Notes: generated by a model not told the origin, from the letters alone. A stretch of DNA of 64,000 nt from an uncultured Alistipes sp. (GCA_900539755.1 UQDC01000003.1:124001-188000), one strand, 5' to 3'; positions 29,189 through 38,027 are shown, numbered from the stretch's first letter. Numbers and translations: made by a program.

Positions 29189-31066
29189 ATGAAACGTTTT
29201 ATTTATTCGGCACTATTTTGTTGCTTGGTCTATACAAATGCAGGTGCACAATTTCTGACCCAGACACCTCCGGCACCCCTATTGCCGCCACTTGAAGATC
29301 CTGAACAGGTTGCATTGAATCGCGAGACTCCACGCACCCAACTATACAGCTTCAACAAGAAGGAATTTGCCATGAGCGGAGACACTGCCGCTTCCACCTA
29401 TATACAACCTCTCAACGGCATTTGGAAGGTCAAGCGTTTCAATGCACCGGCAACAATCGACTCACTCGAAATTACTGCCAACACCGCCTCATGGGCCGAG
29501 ATTACGCCACCGGAACAGAGTGGCAACAATGCCTGGGCAACCATCTATCGGCATGATTTCAAAATGCCATTTGCCTGGATCGACCGTCAAGTATTTGCTC
29601 ACATCGGCCCCGTCAGCCGAGCATACTACCTCTACATCAATGGTAAGCTGGCAGGCTATCACGAAGACTCGAAGACTCCGGCCGAATTCGACATCACCAA
29701 ATTAATTAAAGAGGGCAAAAACTACATGGCTATTGTTGCCTATGCGCAACCAGCCTCGATCCAACTGGAAAACCAAGACCAAAGCACCGGAACAGTATTG
29801 ACAGGTGACGTTTATGTTTTTGCTCAACCTAAAGTGCGGATGCGTGACTATGTCATCGACGCCCGTTTTGCCCCTGACGGAACCAGCGGATTGTTCAATT
29901 TCGGTATCATCGTCAAATCCCACCTGCTTAACCCCAAACAGGTAACCGTTTATTACGATCTTTACGGACCGGACAGCACATTGGTTCGCTCAGGTAAACG
30001 CGACGCCCGTTTCGAAATGCGACTCGAGGATACCGTACGCTTTTTCGAGAACATCCCGAACATCGAATCTTGGAGTCATGAGAGCCCCAAACTCTACACC
30101 GTAGCACTGCGCATCCAACACGAAGGGCGTTTTACCGATTATACCACACTCAAAGTAGGATTCCGTGATGTTCAGTTCTCAAATGACGGAATTACCATCA
30201 ACGGCCGTCCTGTCACACTGCGAGCAATCGATTATGTCTGCCCGAAAGACGAGGCAACTCTTTGTAAAGATCTGTTGAATTTCCATTTGGCCGGTATCAA
30301 CCTGCTGCGCGTGCAACAGAATCCACAACCGAAATGGTTCTATGAACAATGTGACCGCTACGGCATGTATGTATGCGACCAGACCAATCTCGACACCCGT
30401 CTGGGCGGCAGTTCTCTTAAAATCGGAGGCACACCCACAAACGACACCATCTGGCAACACGCCTACACGGATCGTGTATTGAACATGTATCATTTCTCAA
30501 AAAATCATCCTTCCGTGATCATGTTCTCGTTGGGTGGAGATGCCGGACGCGGTTACAACATGTATGAGGCATATTTGGCTCTGAAAGCTGTCGAAAAAAG
30601 CAGGCCTGTCATCTACGAAGGGGCCGGAGCGGAATGGAACAGCGATATGGTCGTGGGCACCCCGGATGGTCGTAACGAATCGGATCACCGTTACACGTTG
30701 CACTTTGCAACGCCAGCACAATGGCAGGCGACTCCAGTACCGCCGGCATCGATCAATATCGAACCGATTGACATCGAACACGGCAAGGCCATGATTCGCA
30801 ATGGATTTACGCTGGCTAATCTACTCAATTTTGATGTCGGATTCATCGTTGCGAATCGATCGAAGGAGATCCTTCGCGGACGTTTAGCCTCGAATATCAA
30901 ACCAGGAGGCAGTGCCCCTGTAGAGGCGGCATTTGACGGCCTCAAACCGGGCAAATATACGCTGACCATTTTTGTTGCCCATAAAGATGCCATGCCGTGG
31001 GCCAAGAAGGGAGATCGGTTAGCGGAACACTCCTATCCTCTCGTCATTCCCAAACAGAAAAAGTAA
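29189..31066 (+). CDS. Secreted GH2-family-like protein, probably catalytically inactive
   Basis: 625 residues. A signal peptide ends near AGA (residue 20). The GH2 order is recognisable: jelly-roll sugar-binding domain (about 60-210, with the AYYLYINGKLAGYHEDSKTP signature), an Ig-like domain (215-330), then a partial TIM barrel. Active-site motifs are altered: DEANIETH of LacZ reads DQTNLDTR from Asp397, the acid/base motif SLGNE reads SLGGD at 447-451, and no nucleophile segment (CEYAHAMGNS type) is visible. The barrel gives way to a C-terminal beta domain, and the protein is far shorter than LacZ. I infer a carbohydrate-binding or structural role, not hydrolysis. The frame is intact, so it is not a decaying pseudogene. 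Confidence 0.8.
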   Translation: MKRFIYSALFCCLVYTNAGAQFLTQTPPAPLLPPLEDPEQVALNRETPRTQLYSFNKKEFAMSGDTAASTYIQPLNGIWKVKRFNAPATIDSLEITANTASWAEITPPEQSGNNAWATIYRHDFKMPFAWIDRQVFAHIGPVSRAYYLYINGKLAGYHEDSKTPAEFDITKLIKEGKNYMAIVAYAQPASIQLENQDQSTGTVLTGDVYVFAQPKVRMRDYVIDARFAPDGTSGLFNFGIIVKSHLLNPKQVTVYYDLYGPDSTLVRSGKRDARFEMRLEDTVRFFENIPNIESWSHESPKLYTVALRIQHEGRFTDYTTLKVGFRDVQFSNDGITINGRPVTLRAIDYVCPKDEATLCKDLLNFHLAGINLLRVQQNPQPKWFYEQCDRYGMYVCDQTNLDTRLGGSSLKIGGTPTNDTIWQHAYTDRVLNMYHFSKNHPSVIMFSLGGDAGRGYNMYEAYLALKAVEKSRPVIYEGAGAEWNSDMVVGTPDGRNESDHRYTLHFATPAQWQATPVPPASINIEPIDIEHGKAMIRNGFTLANLLNFDVGFIVANRSKEILRGRLASNIKPGGSAPVEAAFDGLKPGKYTLTIFVAHKDAMPWAKKGDRLAEHSYPLVIPKQKK

Positions 31067-31108
31067 TTTTATTGATTGGGGCATACTTCCCTTTCGACTG
31101 CATAAATA

Positions 31109-31138
31109 AAAACAGGACCGAATCGGTCCTGTTTTTTT
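31109..31138. terminator. Terminator after the GH2-like gene
   Basis: AACAGGACC / GGTCCTGTT around a 4-5-nt loop with a seven-T run after it and an A-run before it, about 45 nt past the GH2-like stop. Confidence 0.88.
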
Positions 31139-31320
31139 GTTTATTTCACTCGCTATGTACTTGGATAGTTCATCACCAGCATATCCATTTTCGTACATCC
31201 ATTCTCTAAAATGATTGGCAGCGCAACCATACCCCCTAACGTCTATGCTCAAGAACGTCGTTCCTGTATAATAAACATTCGGTTACAGCTATTGCCACCC
31301 CATTATTTATACACACAACA

Positions 31321-31346
31321 AAGGGCATCCCAAACAGGATGCCCTT
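31321..31346 (-). terminator. Probable terminator of the YugP-like gene
   Basis: A perfect 10-bp stem AAGGGCATCC / GGATGCCCTT with a 6-nt loop, 27 nt past the minus-strand stop. The trailing T-tract is weak on both strands. Between 31139 and 31320 I see no gene I can support. Confidence 0.65.
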
Positions 31347-31372
31347 GTATTTTTCGATCTGCACTACGAGGC

Positions 31373-32053
31373 TTAATCGCGACGAGCGAAACCCAAATAG
31401 TAGATCAACGTCGCAATAGCCGACAAAGCTGCGACCAAATAGGTACGTGCAGCCCACGACAGAGCAATACGAGCTTGGCCGACTTGTTCTCCAACCAACG
31501 TGTGCGTACTTTCGAGCCAATCCATGGCACGTGCCGAAGCGTTGTACTCTACCGGGAGGGTAATCAGACTAAACAGTGCCGACATGGCGATCATCGCGAT
31601 ACCGATCCAAAAAAGAGCTGGGAAAGTGTTCATCACCAAAATACCTGCGATAATCACCCAAGTGGACCACATCGACGAAAACTGTACGATAGGAACCAGA
31701 GCCGAACGCATCTTCAACGGTGCATATTCACGTGCGTGCTGTACGGCATGTCCGCACTCATGTGCAGCTACTGCAGCAGCGGCTACACTATTGCTGTTAT
31801 ACACACTTTCACTCAGATTCACAGTCTTGGTTGCCGGATTGTAGTGATCGGTCAAGTGTCCGGGGGTACAAGTCACCTGCACATCATAAATACCATTATC
31901 CCGTAACATTTTCTCGGCTACATCACGCCCCGTCAATCCACCTGGAAACATGACTTGCGAATACTTCTTAAATACCGATTGCAGTTTAGCCTGTACAATA
32001 AAACCGACTACTGCAATAATGATAATCAATATAAAACCTGGATTCATCATCAT
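31373..32053 (-). CDS. YugP-like zinc membrane metallopeptidase
   Basis: 226 residues. An N-terminal membrane helix precedes a soluble segment with the zinc motif HECGH at residues 98-102 (AAHECGHAVQHA). Three further hydrophobic segments (about 120-140, 146-163 and 203-222) follow, together with PVEYNASARA, which probably supplies the third zinc ligand Glu. The family is a membrane-embedded zincin of unknown substrate. Three tandem ATGs begin the frame (MMM); the outermost is used. It stands alone, with a gap to the dipeptidase gene. Confidence 0.9.
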   Translation of the reverse strand: MMMNPGFILIIIIAVVGFIVQAKLQSVFKKYSQVMFPGGLTGRDVAEKMLRDNGIYDVQVTCTPGHLTDHYNPATKTVNLSESVYNSNSVAAAAVAAHECGHAVQHAREYAPLKMRSALVPIVQFSSMWSTWVIIAGILVMNTFPALFWIGIAMIAMSALFSLITLPVEYNASARAMDWLESTHTLVGEQVGQARIALSWAARTYLVAALSAIATLIYYLGFARRD

Positions 32054-32206
32054 TTTCTAATTCTAATCAATCGTTTATTGGGTTATTTACTTTGGTAATG
32101 TAGTAACGTTGCCGTTACAAATTTATTGCTTTTTATGAGCTGGGCAACATTTCTCAGACAAAGAGAAAAATTACTATACCTTTTGTTCAAATGTCCAGAC
32201 ACCTCC

Positions 32207-33097
32207 CTACTCAAGTACCCGATAACGTTCTCGAGCCTCTGCACGACTCATCGCATTGAAATGCCACCACTCGCTACGCAACGGAATAAATCCAGCCTGC
32301 CGCATTACACGCCGCAACAAGCGTCGATTCTCCAACTCTTGAGAAGTTATCAAATTTTTGGCCAAAAGTTCCTCTTCCCGATCAATATGGGCTGCTGGAC
32401 CGAAAAAATCAAACGGAGTTCCCATCGACAACGGTCTTCCATATTGATCTCCCAACGTCAAATCGACCGCAGCACCGTAATTGTGTAATCCTCCACCTCG
32501 AGCAGGATTGGAGACATATATATAATTAGAGGTTCCTTTCACCAAATTCCACATTCGCTGTTGAACCGACATAGGACGTGCTGCATCGTATATGATAAAC
32601 CGCAAATCGGGTCTCTCTCGATGTAACAACTCTGCTGCATGCTCCAACATCAATGCTACTTCTGGCAACAGATAGGCTCGCTGCAAATCACCATAGACCG
32701 CCTTTCCCATAAAATTGTCGGGCGTAGCATAGACCAAATGGATCGAAATGGTCGAATCGTTGGGCACAATCTCTACCAGACCCGCTTCAATCATTCTCCG
32801 TTCGGCATCAGAAAGAGTATCGATGTCTCCTCCAAATGAAGCGTCCATTCTTGCAACGGTCTCATCTGTAAGCTGACCTTCTTGCTCCGTAGCCAATGAA
32901 TTCAAAGAACTGTCCGCTAACTGCTCCTGCATATCTTTGCCCTCATCCTGTGCAAGATCTGCAACAACAGCAGAGTGTTCAGCAGCCTGATATTGCACCT
33001 GGGTAGTATTCCGTCCGGTGCAGGCACACAACAAAACAGCGCTTCCGATACAAGACCAGAAGCGCAGGATAGGATACCTCTTTATTCTCTTTCCCAT
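32207..33097 (-). CDS. VanX/DdpX-like D-Ala-D-Ala dipeptidase, lipoprotein
   Basis: About 296 residues from the ATG at 33097; the frame opens further only through a GTG. A lipobox (VLLCACTG) is followed by a Gln/Asp/Glu-rich linker, then the M15D peptidase domain: LRFIIYDAARP, the zinc motif LHNYGAAVD (His and Asp), and SEWWHF with catalytic Glu and the third zinc His. The family cleaves D-Ala-D-Ala, or related peptidoglycan dipeptides, in the envelope. There is no vanA/vanH nearby, so glycopeptide resistance is not implied; cell-wall recycling is more likely. It lies 22 nt after the SDR gene on the same strand. Confidence 0.88.
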   Translation of the reverse strand: MGKRIKRYPILRFWSCIGSAVLLCACTGRNTTQVQYQAAEHSAVVADLAQDEGKDMQEQLADSSLNSLATEQEGQLTDETVARMDASFGGDIDTLSDAERRMIEAGLVEIVPNDSTISIHLVYATPDNFMGKAVYGDLQRAYLLPEVALMLEHAAELLHRERPDLRFIIYDAARPMSVQQRMWNLVKGTSNYIYVSNPARGGGLHNYGAAVDLTLGDQYGRPLSMGTPFDFFGPAAHIDREEELLAKNLITSQELENRRLLRRVMRQAGFIPLRSEWWHFNAMSRAEARERYRVLE

Positions 33098-33119
33098 CGG
33101 AAACACTAACGATGAAAAG

Positions 33120-33884
33120 CTACAGAACACGGTATGTATAATGAGAATCTGCCTGTTGAGTCGGCATCACCAAAATATCGTTGATATTGATGTGCGGCGG
33201 CAACGAAACGATCCAGCCGATCACCTCGGCAATATCAGCTGCACAAAGCGGTTTAACCCCTTCGTACACCTTATCGGCACGCTCTTTATCTCCATGGAAC
33301 CGCACTACTGAAAATTCGGTCTCCACCATACCGGGACGTACCTCACTCACCTTGATACCATGCTTGAGCAGGTCGATCCGCATCCCTTCACTCAACGAAT
33401 GGACCGCATGTTTCGAAGCACAATAGACAACTCCATTGGCATAGGTCTGACTTCCAGCAATCGAGCCGATATTGACAATCAATCCACCTTGCCCCCGTTC
33501 GACCATCATGCGTGACACGACACGGGTTATGTAAAGCAGTCCTTTGACATTGGTATTGATCATCTTATCCCAATCCATCGGATCACCCTCATCGATCGGT
33601 TCGAGGCCCGACGCCAACCCTGCATTGTTGACCAATACGTCAATCGCACGGAAATGTTCCGGCAACGTCTCGATAGCCGATTCGACTTGCGTCCGCTCCC
33701 GCACATCAAAACCCAATGCGTGCACCTTAATTTTACACTGATCTTCAAGCTCATCGCTCAACCGTTGCAAACGATCACAACGGCGACCTGTAATCACCAA
33801 ATCATACCCCATTGCGGCCAATTTGCGTGCAGTTGCCTCGCCGATCCCCGACGATGCCCCCGTAATCAATGCAATCTTGCTCAT
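33120..33884 (-). CDS. SDR family NAD(P)-dependent oxidoreductase (YdfG-like)
   Basis: 254 residues. Classical short-chain dehydrogenase motifs: TGASSGIGEA for cofactor binding at residues 8-17, NNAG near 88, catalytic Ser in NIGSIAG, and YCASK (Tyr-x-x-x-Lys) near 153. GRRCDRL after strand 2 favours NADP. The pattern resembles YdfG-type 3-hydroxy acid/serine dehydrogenases. The substrate is unknown. It is divergent from the LolE-like gene and followed closely by the dipeptidase gene. Confidence 0.9.
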   Translation of the reverse strand: MSKIALITGASSGIGEATARKLAAMGYDLVITGRRCDRLQRLSDELEDQCKIKVHALGFDVRERTQVESAIETLPEHFRAIDVLVNNAGLASGLEPIDEGDPMDWDKMINTNVKGLLYITRVVSRMMVERGQGGLIVNIGSIAGSQTYANGVVYCASKHAVHSLSEGMRIDLLKHGIKVSEVRPGMVETEFSVVRFHGDKERADKVYEGVKPLCAADIAEVIGWIVSLPPHININDILVMPTQQADSHYTYRVL

Positions 33885-33907
33885 AACATTCTGCTTTCGT
33901 GATAAAA

Positions 33908-33915
33908 CAAATGTA
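33908..33915 (-). promoter_or_regulatory. -7 element of the SDR gene promoter
   Basis: TACATTTG on the minus strand, exact TAnnTTTG, giving a leader of about 20 nt before the SDR start. No clear TTTG at the -33 position. Confidence 0.5.
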
Positions 33916-33973
33916 TGGATTTTTTACGTTACTTTGTAGCGGTTTCAGCGGAAACTTCTATCTTGCAACCACA

Positions 33974-35221
33974 ATGAGCCGAATCAATCTCGAATACTTC
34001 CTGGCCCGCAGAATCGCCTTCAACCACGGCGGGCAAAAAAACAACGTAATGATCCGCATCGCCACCCTGAGCGTAGCGATCGGCATGGCCGTTATGATCA
34101 TATCGCTGGCCGTCATTTTCGGCTTCAAACATGAAATCACCGCTAAACTGACCGGTTTCGGCGCCCACGTCCAAATCGTCAACCTCGACGGAAACACCTC
34201 CTACGAAACGGTACCGATCTCGATCAACCAACCGGTGGTTCCATTGATCGAAAAATTACCTGACTTCGGAGGCATCCACCCCTATGCCATCAAAGCAGGC
34301 ATTCTGCGCAGCGATGACGCCATGCAGGGCGTAGTCCTCAAAGGTGTAGCAGCAGACTACGATTGGACCTTTTTCCAAGACAATCTGATCGAGGGCTCAA
34401 TGCCTCGAATCGGAGATACCGTCCGGTATAAAGATATTCTCATTTCGCACAAACTCGCCGCCATGCTGCAACTCAAGGTGGACGATCCGCTCGAAATGCT
34501 CTTTATTCAGAATCCGCCTCGTCGAGACCGATTCCGTGTGCGTGGAATTTACGACACCCAATTCGATGAGCTGGACAAAATGATGGTGTTGACCGACATC
34601 CGCAACGTACAACGGCTCAACGGCTGGGACTCCACCCAAATTACCGGATTCGAAATCACAACCACCGATTTTTCACGACTCGAGCCCTTCACCGATGCCA
34701 TTGACGATCTGGTATTCAACACTCCTCCGGCTGAAGGTAACTCGCTGCGGGTGATCAACATCCGAGAACGTTACCCCACCATCTTCGACTGGCTCAATGC
34801 CCACAACGTCAACGCAGCGGTGATTATCATCGTCATGTTGGTGGTGGCCCTGTTCAACATGATCACCGCATTGCTGATTATCCTGCTCGAACGCACCTCG
34901 ATGATCGGTGTATTGAAAGCCCTCGGAATGGGGAACCGATCCCTGCAAAAAATGTTTATCATACGCTCCTCATTTATCATTCTCAAAGGAATGTTCTGGG
35001 GTAACCTGTTAGGAGTTGGACTCTGTCTGCTGCAACACTGGACAGGGCTCGTCCATCTCGACCAGGCCGGATACTTTTTGGCCGTCGTCCCCATCTATAT
35101 CGACTGGGGGTGGTGGGCGTTGATTAACCTGATCACCTTCCTGTTTATCGTTGCGCTGTTGTCCTTGCCGACGATGATAATTTCACTAATTTTGCCGGAG
35201 AAGAGCATTCGATTCGAATAG
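33974..35221 (+). CDS. LolE/LolC-like ABC transporter permease (FtsX family)
   Basis: 415 residues from the ATG at 33974, where the family start (INLEYFLARRIAF) begins; the frame upstream overlaps the divergent promoter region. One membrane helix near 38-60, a large periplasmic MacB-type domain (about 65-270), then three helices around 278-302, 322-350 and 370-405. LolC/LolE release lipoproteins from the inner membrane to LolA (lolA is at 5573-6223). No ATPase gene adjoins. The next gene, ubiE, follows after 6 nt. Confidence 0.9.
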   Translation: MSRINLEYFLARRIAFNHGGQKNNVMIRIATLSVAIGMAVMIISLAVIFGFKHEITAKLTGFGAHVQIVNLDGNTSYETVPISINQPVVPLIEKLPDFGGIHPYAIKAGILRSDDAMQGVVLKGVAADYDWTFFQDNLIEGSMPRIGDTVRYKDILISHKLAAMLQLKVDDPLEMLFIQNPPRRDRFRVRGIYDTQFDELDKMMVLTDIRNVQRLNGWDSTQITGFEITTTDFSRLEPFTDAIDDLVFNTPPAEGNSLRVINIRERYPTIFDWLNAHNVNAAVIIIVMLVVALFNMITALLIILLERTSMIGVLKALGMGNRSLQKMFIIRSSFIILKGMFWGNLLGVGLCLLQHWTGLVHLDQAGYFLAVVPIYIDWGWWALINLITFLFIVALLSLPTMIISLILPEKSIRFE

Positions 35222-35227
35222 TCTGAA

Positions 35228-35947
35228 ATGAAACCATACAATACTGCACAAAGCAAAAAAGAGGAGGTACGAACCATGTTCGACGCCATTGCCTTCCGCT
35301 ATGACCGACTCAACCATTTGCTATCGATGGGAGTGGATCGTCAATGGCGAAGCAAAGTGGTCCGTCGGGTCAAAGCCTCACACCCCTCAACCATCCTCGA
35401 TCTGGCCACAGGAACCGGCGATTTGGCCATTCTGCTGGCCCGCAACTGTCCCGAAGCCCATGTAACCGGCATCGATCTGTCGGAACAGATGCTGGCCATC
35501 GGACGCCACAAGGTGCTGCAAGCCGGACTGGCTGAACGCATTACCTTGGAACAAGGCGATGCAGAGAACCTACCGGTAACGAACAACAGTTTCGATGCGG
35601 CAACAGTCGCTTTCGGTGTCCGCAACTTCGAAAACATTGAAAAGGGTCTGTCCGAAATATTCCGGGCACTGCGTCCAGGCGGAGCCGTTTATGTTTTGGA
35701 ATTCGGCATGCCCCAAAACAAAATATTCGGAGCTCTGTACCGTTTCTATTTCCATCGAGTTTTGCCTACAATCGGACGCCTGATTTCACACGACAAAAGC
35801 GCCTATACTTACCTGCCTCAATCGGTGGAAGAGTTCCCTTACGGCAAACGCTTCTGCAAAATATTGTCTGACACCGGCTTCACCCAGTGCCGCATCACCA
35901 ACCTCTGGGGAGGAATCGCACAGATCTATTACGGAGTAAAACCATGA
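35228..35947 (+). CDS. ubiE: Demethylmenaquinone methyltransferase
   Basis: 239 residues. Class I SAM methyltransferase with the UbiE/MenG signature: MFDAIAFRYDRLNHLLSMG at the start, the SAM loop ILDLATGTGDLAI near residue 57, GDAENLPV, and AFGVRNFEN. It methylates demethylmenaquinone in the last step of menaquinone synthesis. The futalosine gene mqnE in this window suggests the substrate comes by that route. It follows the LolE-like gene after 6 nt and shares an ATGA overlap with the next gene, so three genes form one operon. Confidence 0.95.
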   Translation: MKPYNTAQSKKEEVRTMFDAIAFRYDRLNHLLSMGVDRQWRSKVVRRVKASHPSTILDLATGTGDLAILLARNCPEAHVTGIDLSEQMLAIGRHKVLQAGLAERITLEQGDAENLPVTNNSFDAATVAFGVRNFENIEKGLSEIFRALRPGGAVYVLEFGMPQNKIFGALYRFYFHRVLPTIGRLISHDKSAYTYLPQSVEEFPYGKRFCKILSDTGFTQCRITNLWGGIAQIYYGVKP

Positions 35948-36447
35948 AAAAGATACTTTTATTAACACTCATTGCGGTTACAGTCCTGATGAGTTCGTGT
36001 GTCAACCCTGACAAACTCACTTTTGGAGGGATCGAATCGATCCAGCTAAAAGGGGTCTCCACGTCACAGATGGGTCTTGACATTGGAGTCCACGCAACCA
36101 ATAGCTCCAGCCATAACGTTACCCTGACCGATATGCAAATCGAGATCAAACGTCAGGGAACAACTCAACTCACCTTCAATTTGCGCGAGAAAAGTGTGGT
36201 ACCCCGCAAAAGCGACGGAGTGGTCATCTTTCCGTTGGTCATTCGATTCAACGGTCTTTTAGGGGCATTGGGCGCCTATTCAACCTTCTCCAAAGGGTTA
36301 GAGGGGGTCACTGTCTCCGGTTACGCAACAATCAAAGCGGGCTGGATGAAAAAACGGTTTGATGTTCCAGAGATGCCGTTGGAAGAATTGGCTCGACGGA
36401 GCGGAATCGATCCAGCAAAACTGTTACAAGGACAATTTGCCCAATAG
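35944..36447 (+). CDS. LEA type 2-like lipoprotein
   Basis: 167 residues, starting at the ATG that overlaps the ubiE stop (ATGA). The lipobox is VLMSSCVN with Cys at 19. The body looks like one LEA14/WHy beta-sandwich domain: IQLKGVSTSQMGLDIGVHATNSSSHNVTLTD and later FPLVIRFNG. Such periplasmic domains are of unknown function in bacteria. Assignment is by pattern only. Confidence 0.7.
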   Translation: MKKILLLTLIAVTVLMSSCVNPDKLTFGGIESIQLKGVSTSQMGLDIGVHATNSSSHNVTLTDMQIEIKRQGTTQLTFNLREKSVVPRKSDGVVIFPLVIRFNGLLGALGAYSTFSKGLEGVTVSGYATIKAGWMKKRFDVPEMPLEELARRSGIDPAKLLQGQFAQ

Positions 36448-36756
36448 TATCACACCATAATTTTGCAACTGTTAATTTTAATGTTATTTTGCAGATTATA
36501 CAAGATTGATCTGCAATCTTTGCATCGTACAACAAAACAAACTGGGTGCGTTATTCGGCAATCTGATCTTAGCAAAACTATTGTCGTTTACTGGAAGCGA
36601 GCAATACATACGAACCGACCATTACAGTTTTGATAAAGTAGGCATGAGGTCAGAATAGCAATCAATAAAAAGGTTTGAGTAACCCTGTTTTGATTAACCG
36701 GATGGCACAATCGGTTAAGTTTTTATACACGGAACAACGTCATCAATCAGTCGACT
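36448..36756 (+). other. Gene-free region with promoter-like and terminator-like elements
   Basis: 309 nt. A promoter-like pair TTTG (36462-36465) and TTATTTTG (36484-36491, one mismatch) is followed about 200 nt on by an inverted repeat TTAACCG / CGGTTAA (36694-36718) and GTTTTTA. A further repeat, TGCAGAT / ATCTGCA (36490-36515), lies at the predicted start. This could be a small RNA of about 225 nt or a long leader of the SPOR gene. Confidence 0.35.
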
Positions 36757-37263
36757 ATGAAAAAATATGGATTTCGAGGATTCATCGCACTGTGTTTACT
36801 GACAGCAGCACCGCTCAGTGGACAGACTCTCGATCAGTTCAAGCGGCAAGCCGCCCAAGCTAATCCTACTTACCAGACCCGAGTAACGGCTATTGAACAT
36901 GGCAGTGCCGCAACCGCTATTAAAGCGATGCAGGTACAACCTACAGGAGCAACCATCCCGGGATATCGTGTCCGTATTTTCCTGGATAATGGTCAAAATG
37001 CACGCTCATCAGCACTGGCTGCAAAAGCCCGTTTCAATGAAATTTACCCCGACATTCCCGCATATTGGAAATATGAAGCGCCTTACTTCAGCGTATCGGT
37101 TGGCAACTGCCTGACCTCAGAAGAGGCGATCATCCTTTGGGGGAAAATCAACAGTGTATTTGACCAAGCTTTTATCATCCGGACAGACATCCCGCTTTCC
37201 TTATTCGGAGAAGCTCCTACAACTGCAGCTGAAAAAAGCCACTCTTCAGAGGTTGCCGAGTAG
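36757..37263 (+). CDS. Secreted SPOR domain protein
   Basis: 168 residues. A signal peptide ends near LSG (residue 22). One SPOR domain follows at about 68-148: GYRVRIFLDNGQNARSSALAAKARF, then the second half with VSVGNCLTSEEAIILWGKI. SPOR domains bind septal peptidoglycan lacking stem peptides, so a place at the division site is likely. The remainder is low complexity, with no enzyme domain. It has no close same-strand partner. Confidence 0.85.
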   Translation: MKKYGFRGFIALCLLTAAPLSGQTLDQFKRQAAQANPTYQTRVTAIEHGSAATAIKAMQVQPTGATIPGYRVRIFLDNGQNARSSALAAKARFNEIYPDIPAYWKYEAPYFSVSVGNCLTSEEAIILWGKINSVFDQAFIIRTDIPLSLFGEAPTTAAEKSHSSEVAE

Positions 37264-37369
37264 CTGACGAAGACTCAACCTCCCCACCCTCAACCAAGTA
37301 AGTCACTGATAAGGTTGTGGGATAATTGCAAAAAAAATGTAGTTTCGACGAAACTTTCTGCAAAAAAAG

Positions 37370-37400
37370 TTTCTTTTCTTAATAAACATTTATACCTTTG
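37370..37400 (+). promoter_or_regulatory. Promoter of the Ala-rich lipoprotein gene
   Basis: TTTC (37370-37373, one mismatch), 19-nt spacer, and TACCTTTG (37393-37400), an exact -7 element. The leader is about 30 nt. Confidence 0.8.
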
Positions 37401-37436
37401 TCCCCGAATTAAATAACTAACTAATTTTCTTTTACT

Positions 37437-37658
37437 ATGAAAACTTTTACTAAATCAGCTCTGATGCTGGCTGTTGTTGCAGCATTCGTATCGTTCGCTT
37501 CTTGCGGTAACGCTGGTGCACAGAAAGCTGCTGAAGATTCAATCGCTGCTGCTAAAGCTGCTGATTCAATCGCTGCTGTTGAGGATGCTGCTGCTGCCGC
37601 TGCTGACTCTGCTGCTGCTGATTCAACCGCTGTTGATTCAACCGCTGCTGCTAAATAA
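37437..37658 (+). CDS. Small Ala-rich lipoprotein
   Basis: 73 residues. The signal ends in the lipobox SFASCGN (Cys at 23). The mature 51 residues are almost only Ala, Asp, Ser, Thr and Lys, built from imperfect repeats such as AADSIAA and AADSTAVDS, which could form an acidic helix. Nearly every Ala codon is GCT, unlike the mixed use of neighbours, and the gene has a strong promoter and strong terminator, so high expression is likely. It recalls Lpp by size and repetitiveness only. No partner genes. Confidence 0.8.
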   Translation: MKTFTKSALMLAVVAAFVSFASCGNAGAQKAAEDSIAAAKAADSIAAVEDAAAAAADSAAADSTAVDSTAAAK

Positions 37659-37688
37659 TTTAGCGAACGTCAGATTTACAGACAAAAA

Positions 37689-37723
37689 AATAGTAAGAGG
37701 TTTAGAACCTCTTACTATTTTTT
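37689..37723 (+). terminator. Terminator of the Ala-rich lipoprotein gene
   Basis: A 12-14-bp stem (AATAGTAAGAGGTT with AACCTCTTACTATT) closed by a 3-nt loop, then a run of T, 30 nt past the stop codon. Confidence 0.92.
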
Positions 37724-38027
37724 TATACCTATACCATCCGTCATTTTATATGATCTGAACAAGTCACTCTGCTATCCTGCTATTTAAGAAACATTACATA
37801 TTCTCACAGACCATAGCAATTCAATTTATTTCACCAAATCACCGTCTTCTCCAAATATCAATTTAAGTCCCTAATTGATAATATCACTATAATCTCCTTC
37901 ACATCATACTTGCAGATGTACCAAGAGTGTATTCAATAAAAAAAGGGAGAATGACATCCATTCTCCCGTATAATTTTCAACAAAAAATCAATACTAATCT
38001 TGCAAGTCTTAATTTATTGCCGCAAAG
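37724..38027. other. Convergent intergenic region before purM
   Basis: About 300 AT-rich nt. Apart from the purM terminator at 37938-37967 I see no gene or RNA in it. Confidence 0.5.
37938..37967 (-). terminator. purM terminator
   Basis: On the minus strand GGGAGAATG pairs with CATTCTCCC across 5 nt and is followed by a seven-T run. It lies about 60 nt past the purM stop. Confidence 0.88.

Noticed and set aside
31019..31252. A minus-strand frame past the GH2-like gene with protein-like sequence (NHFREWMYENGYAGDELSK).
   Set aside because: It overlaps the end of the GH2-like gene and runs through its terminator, starts at a TTG and has no recognised domain; at most a scrap of an old gene.
32207..33097. 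A glycopeptide-resistance locus suggested by the VanX-like dipeptidase.
   Set aside because: No vanA/vanH/vanR/vanS-like gene is near; the lipoprotein form is a common envelope enzyme in this phylum.
37541..37655. GCT-rich stretch as a microsatellite or tandem repeat array.
   Set aside because: It lies wholly within the Ala-rich lipoprotein and is explained by its AADS-type protein repeats.
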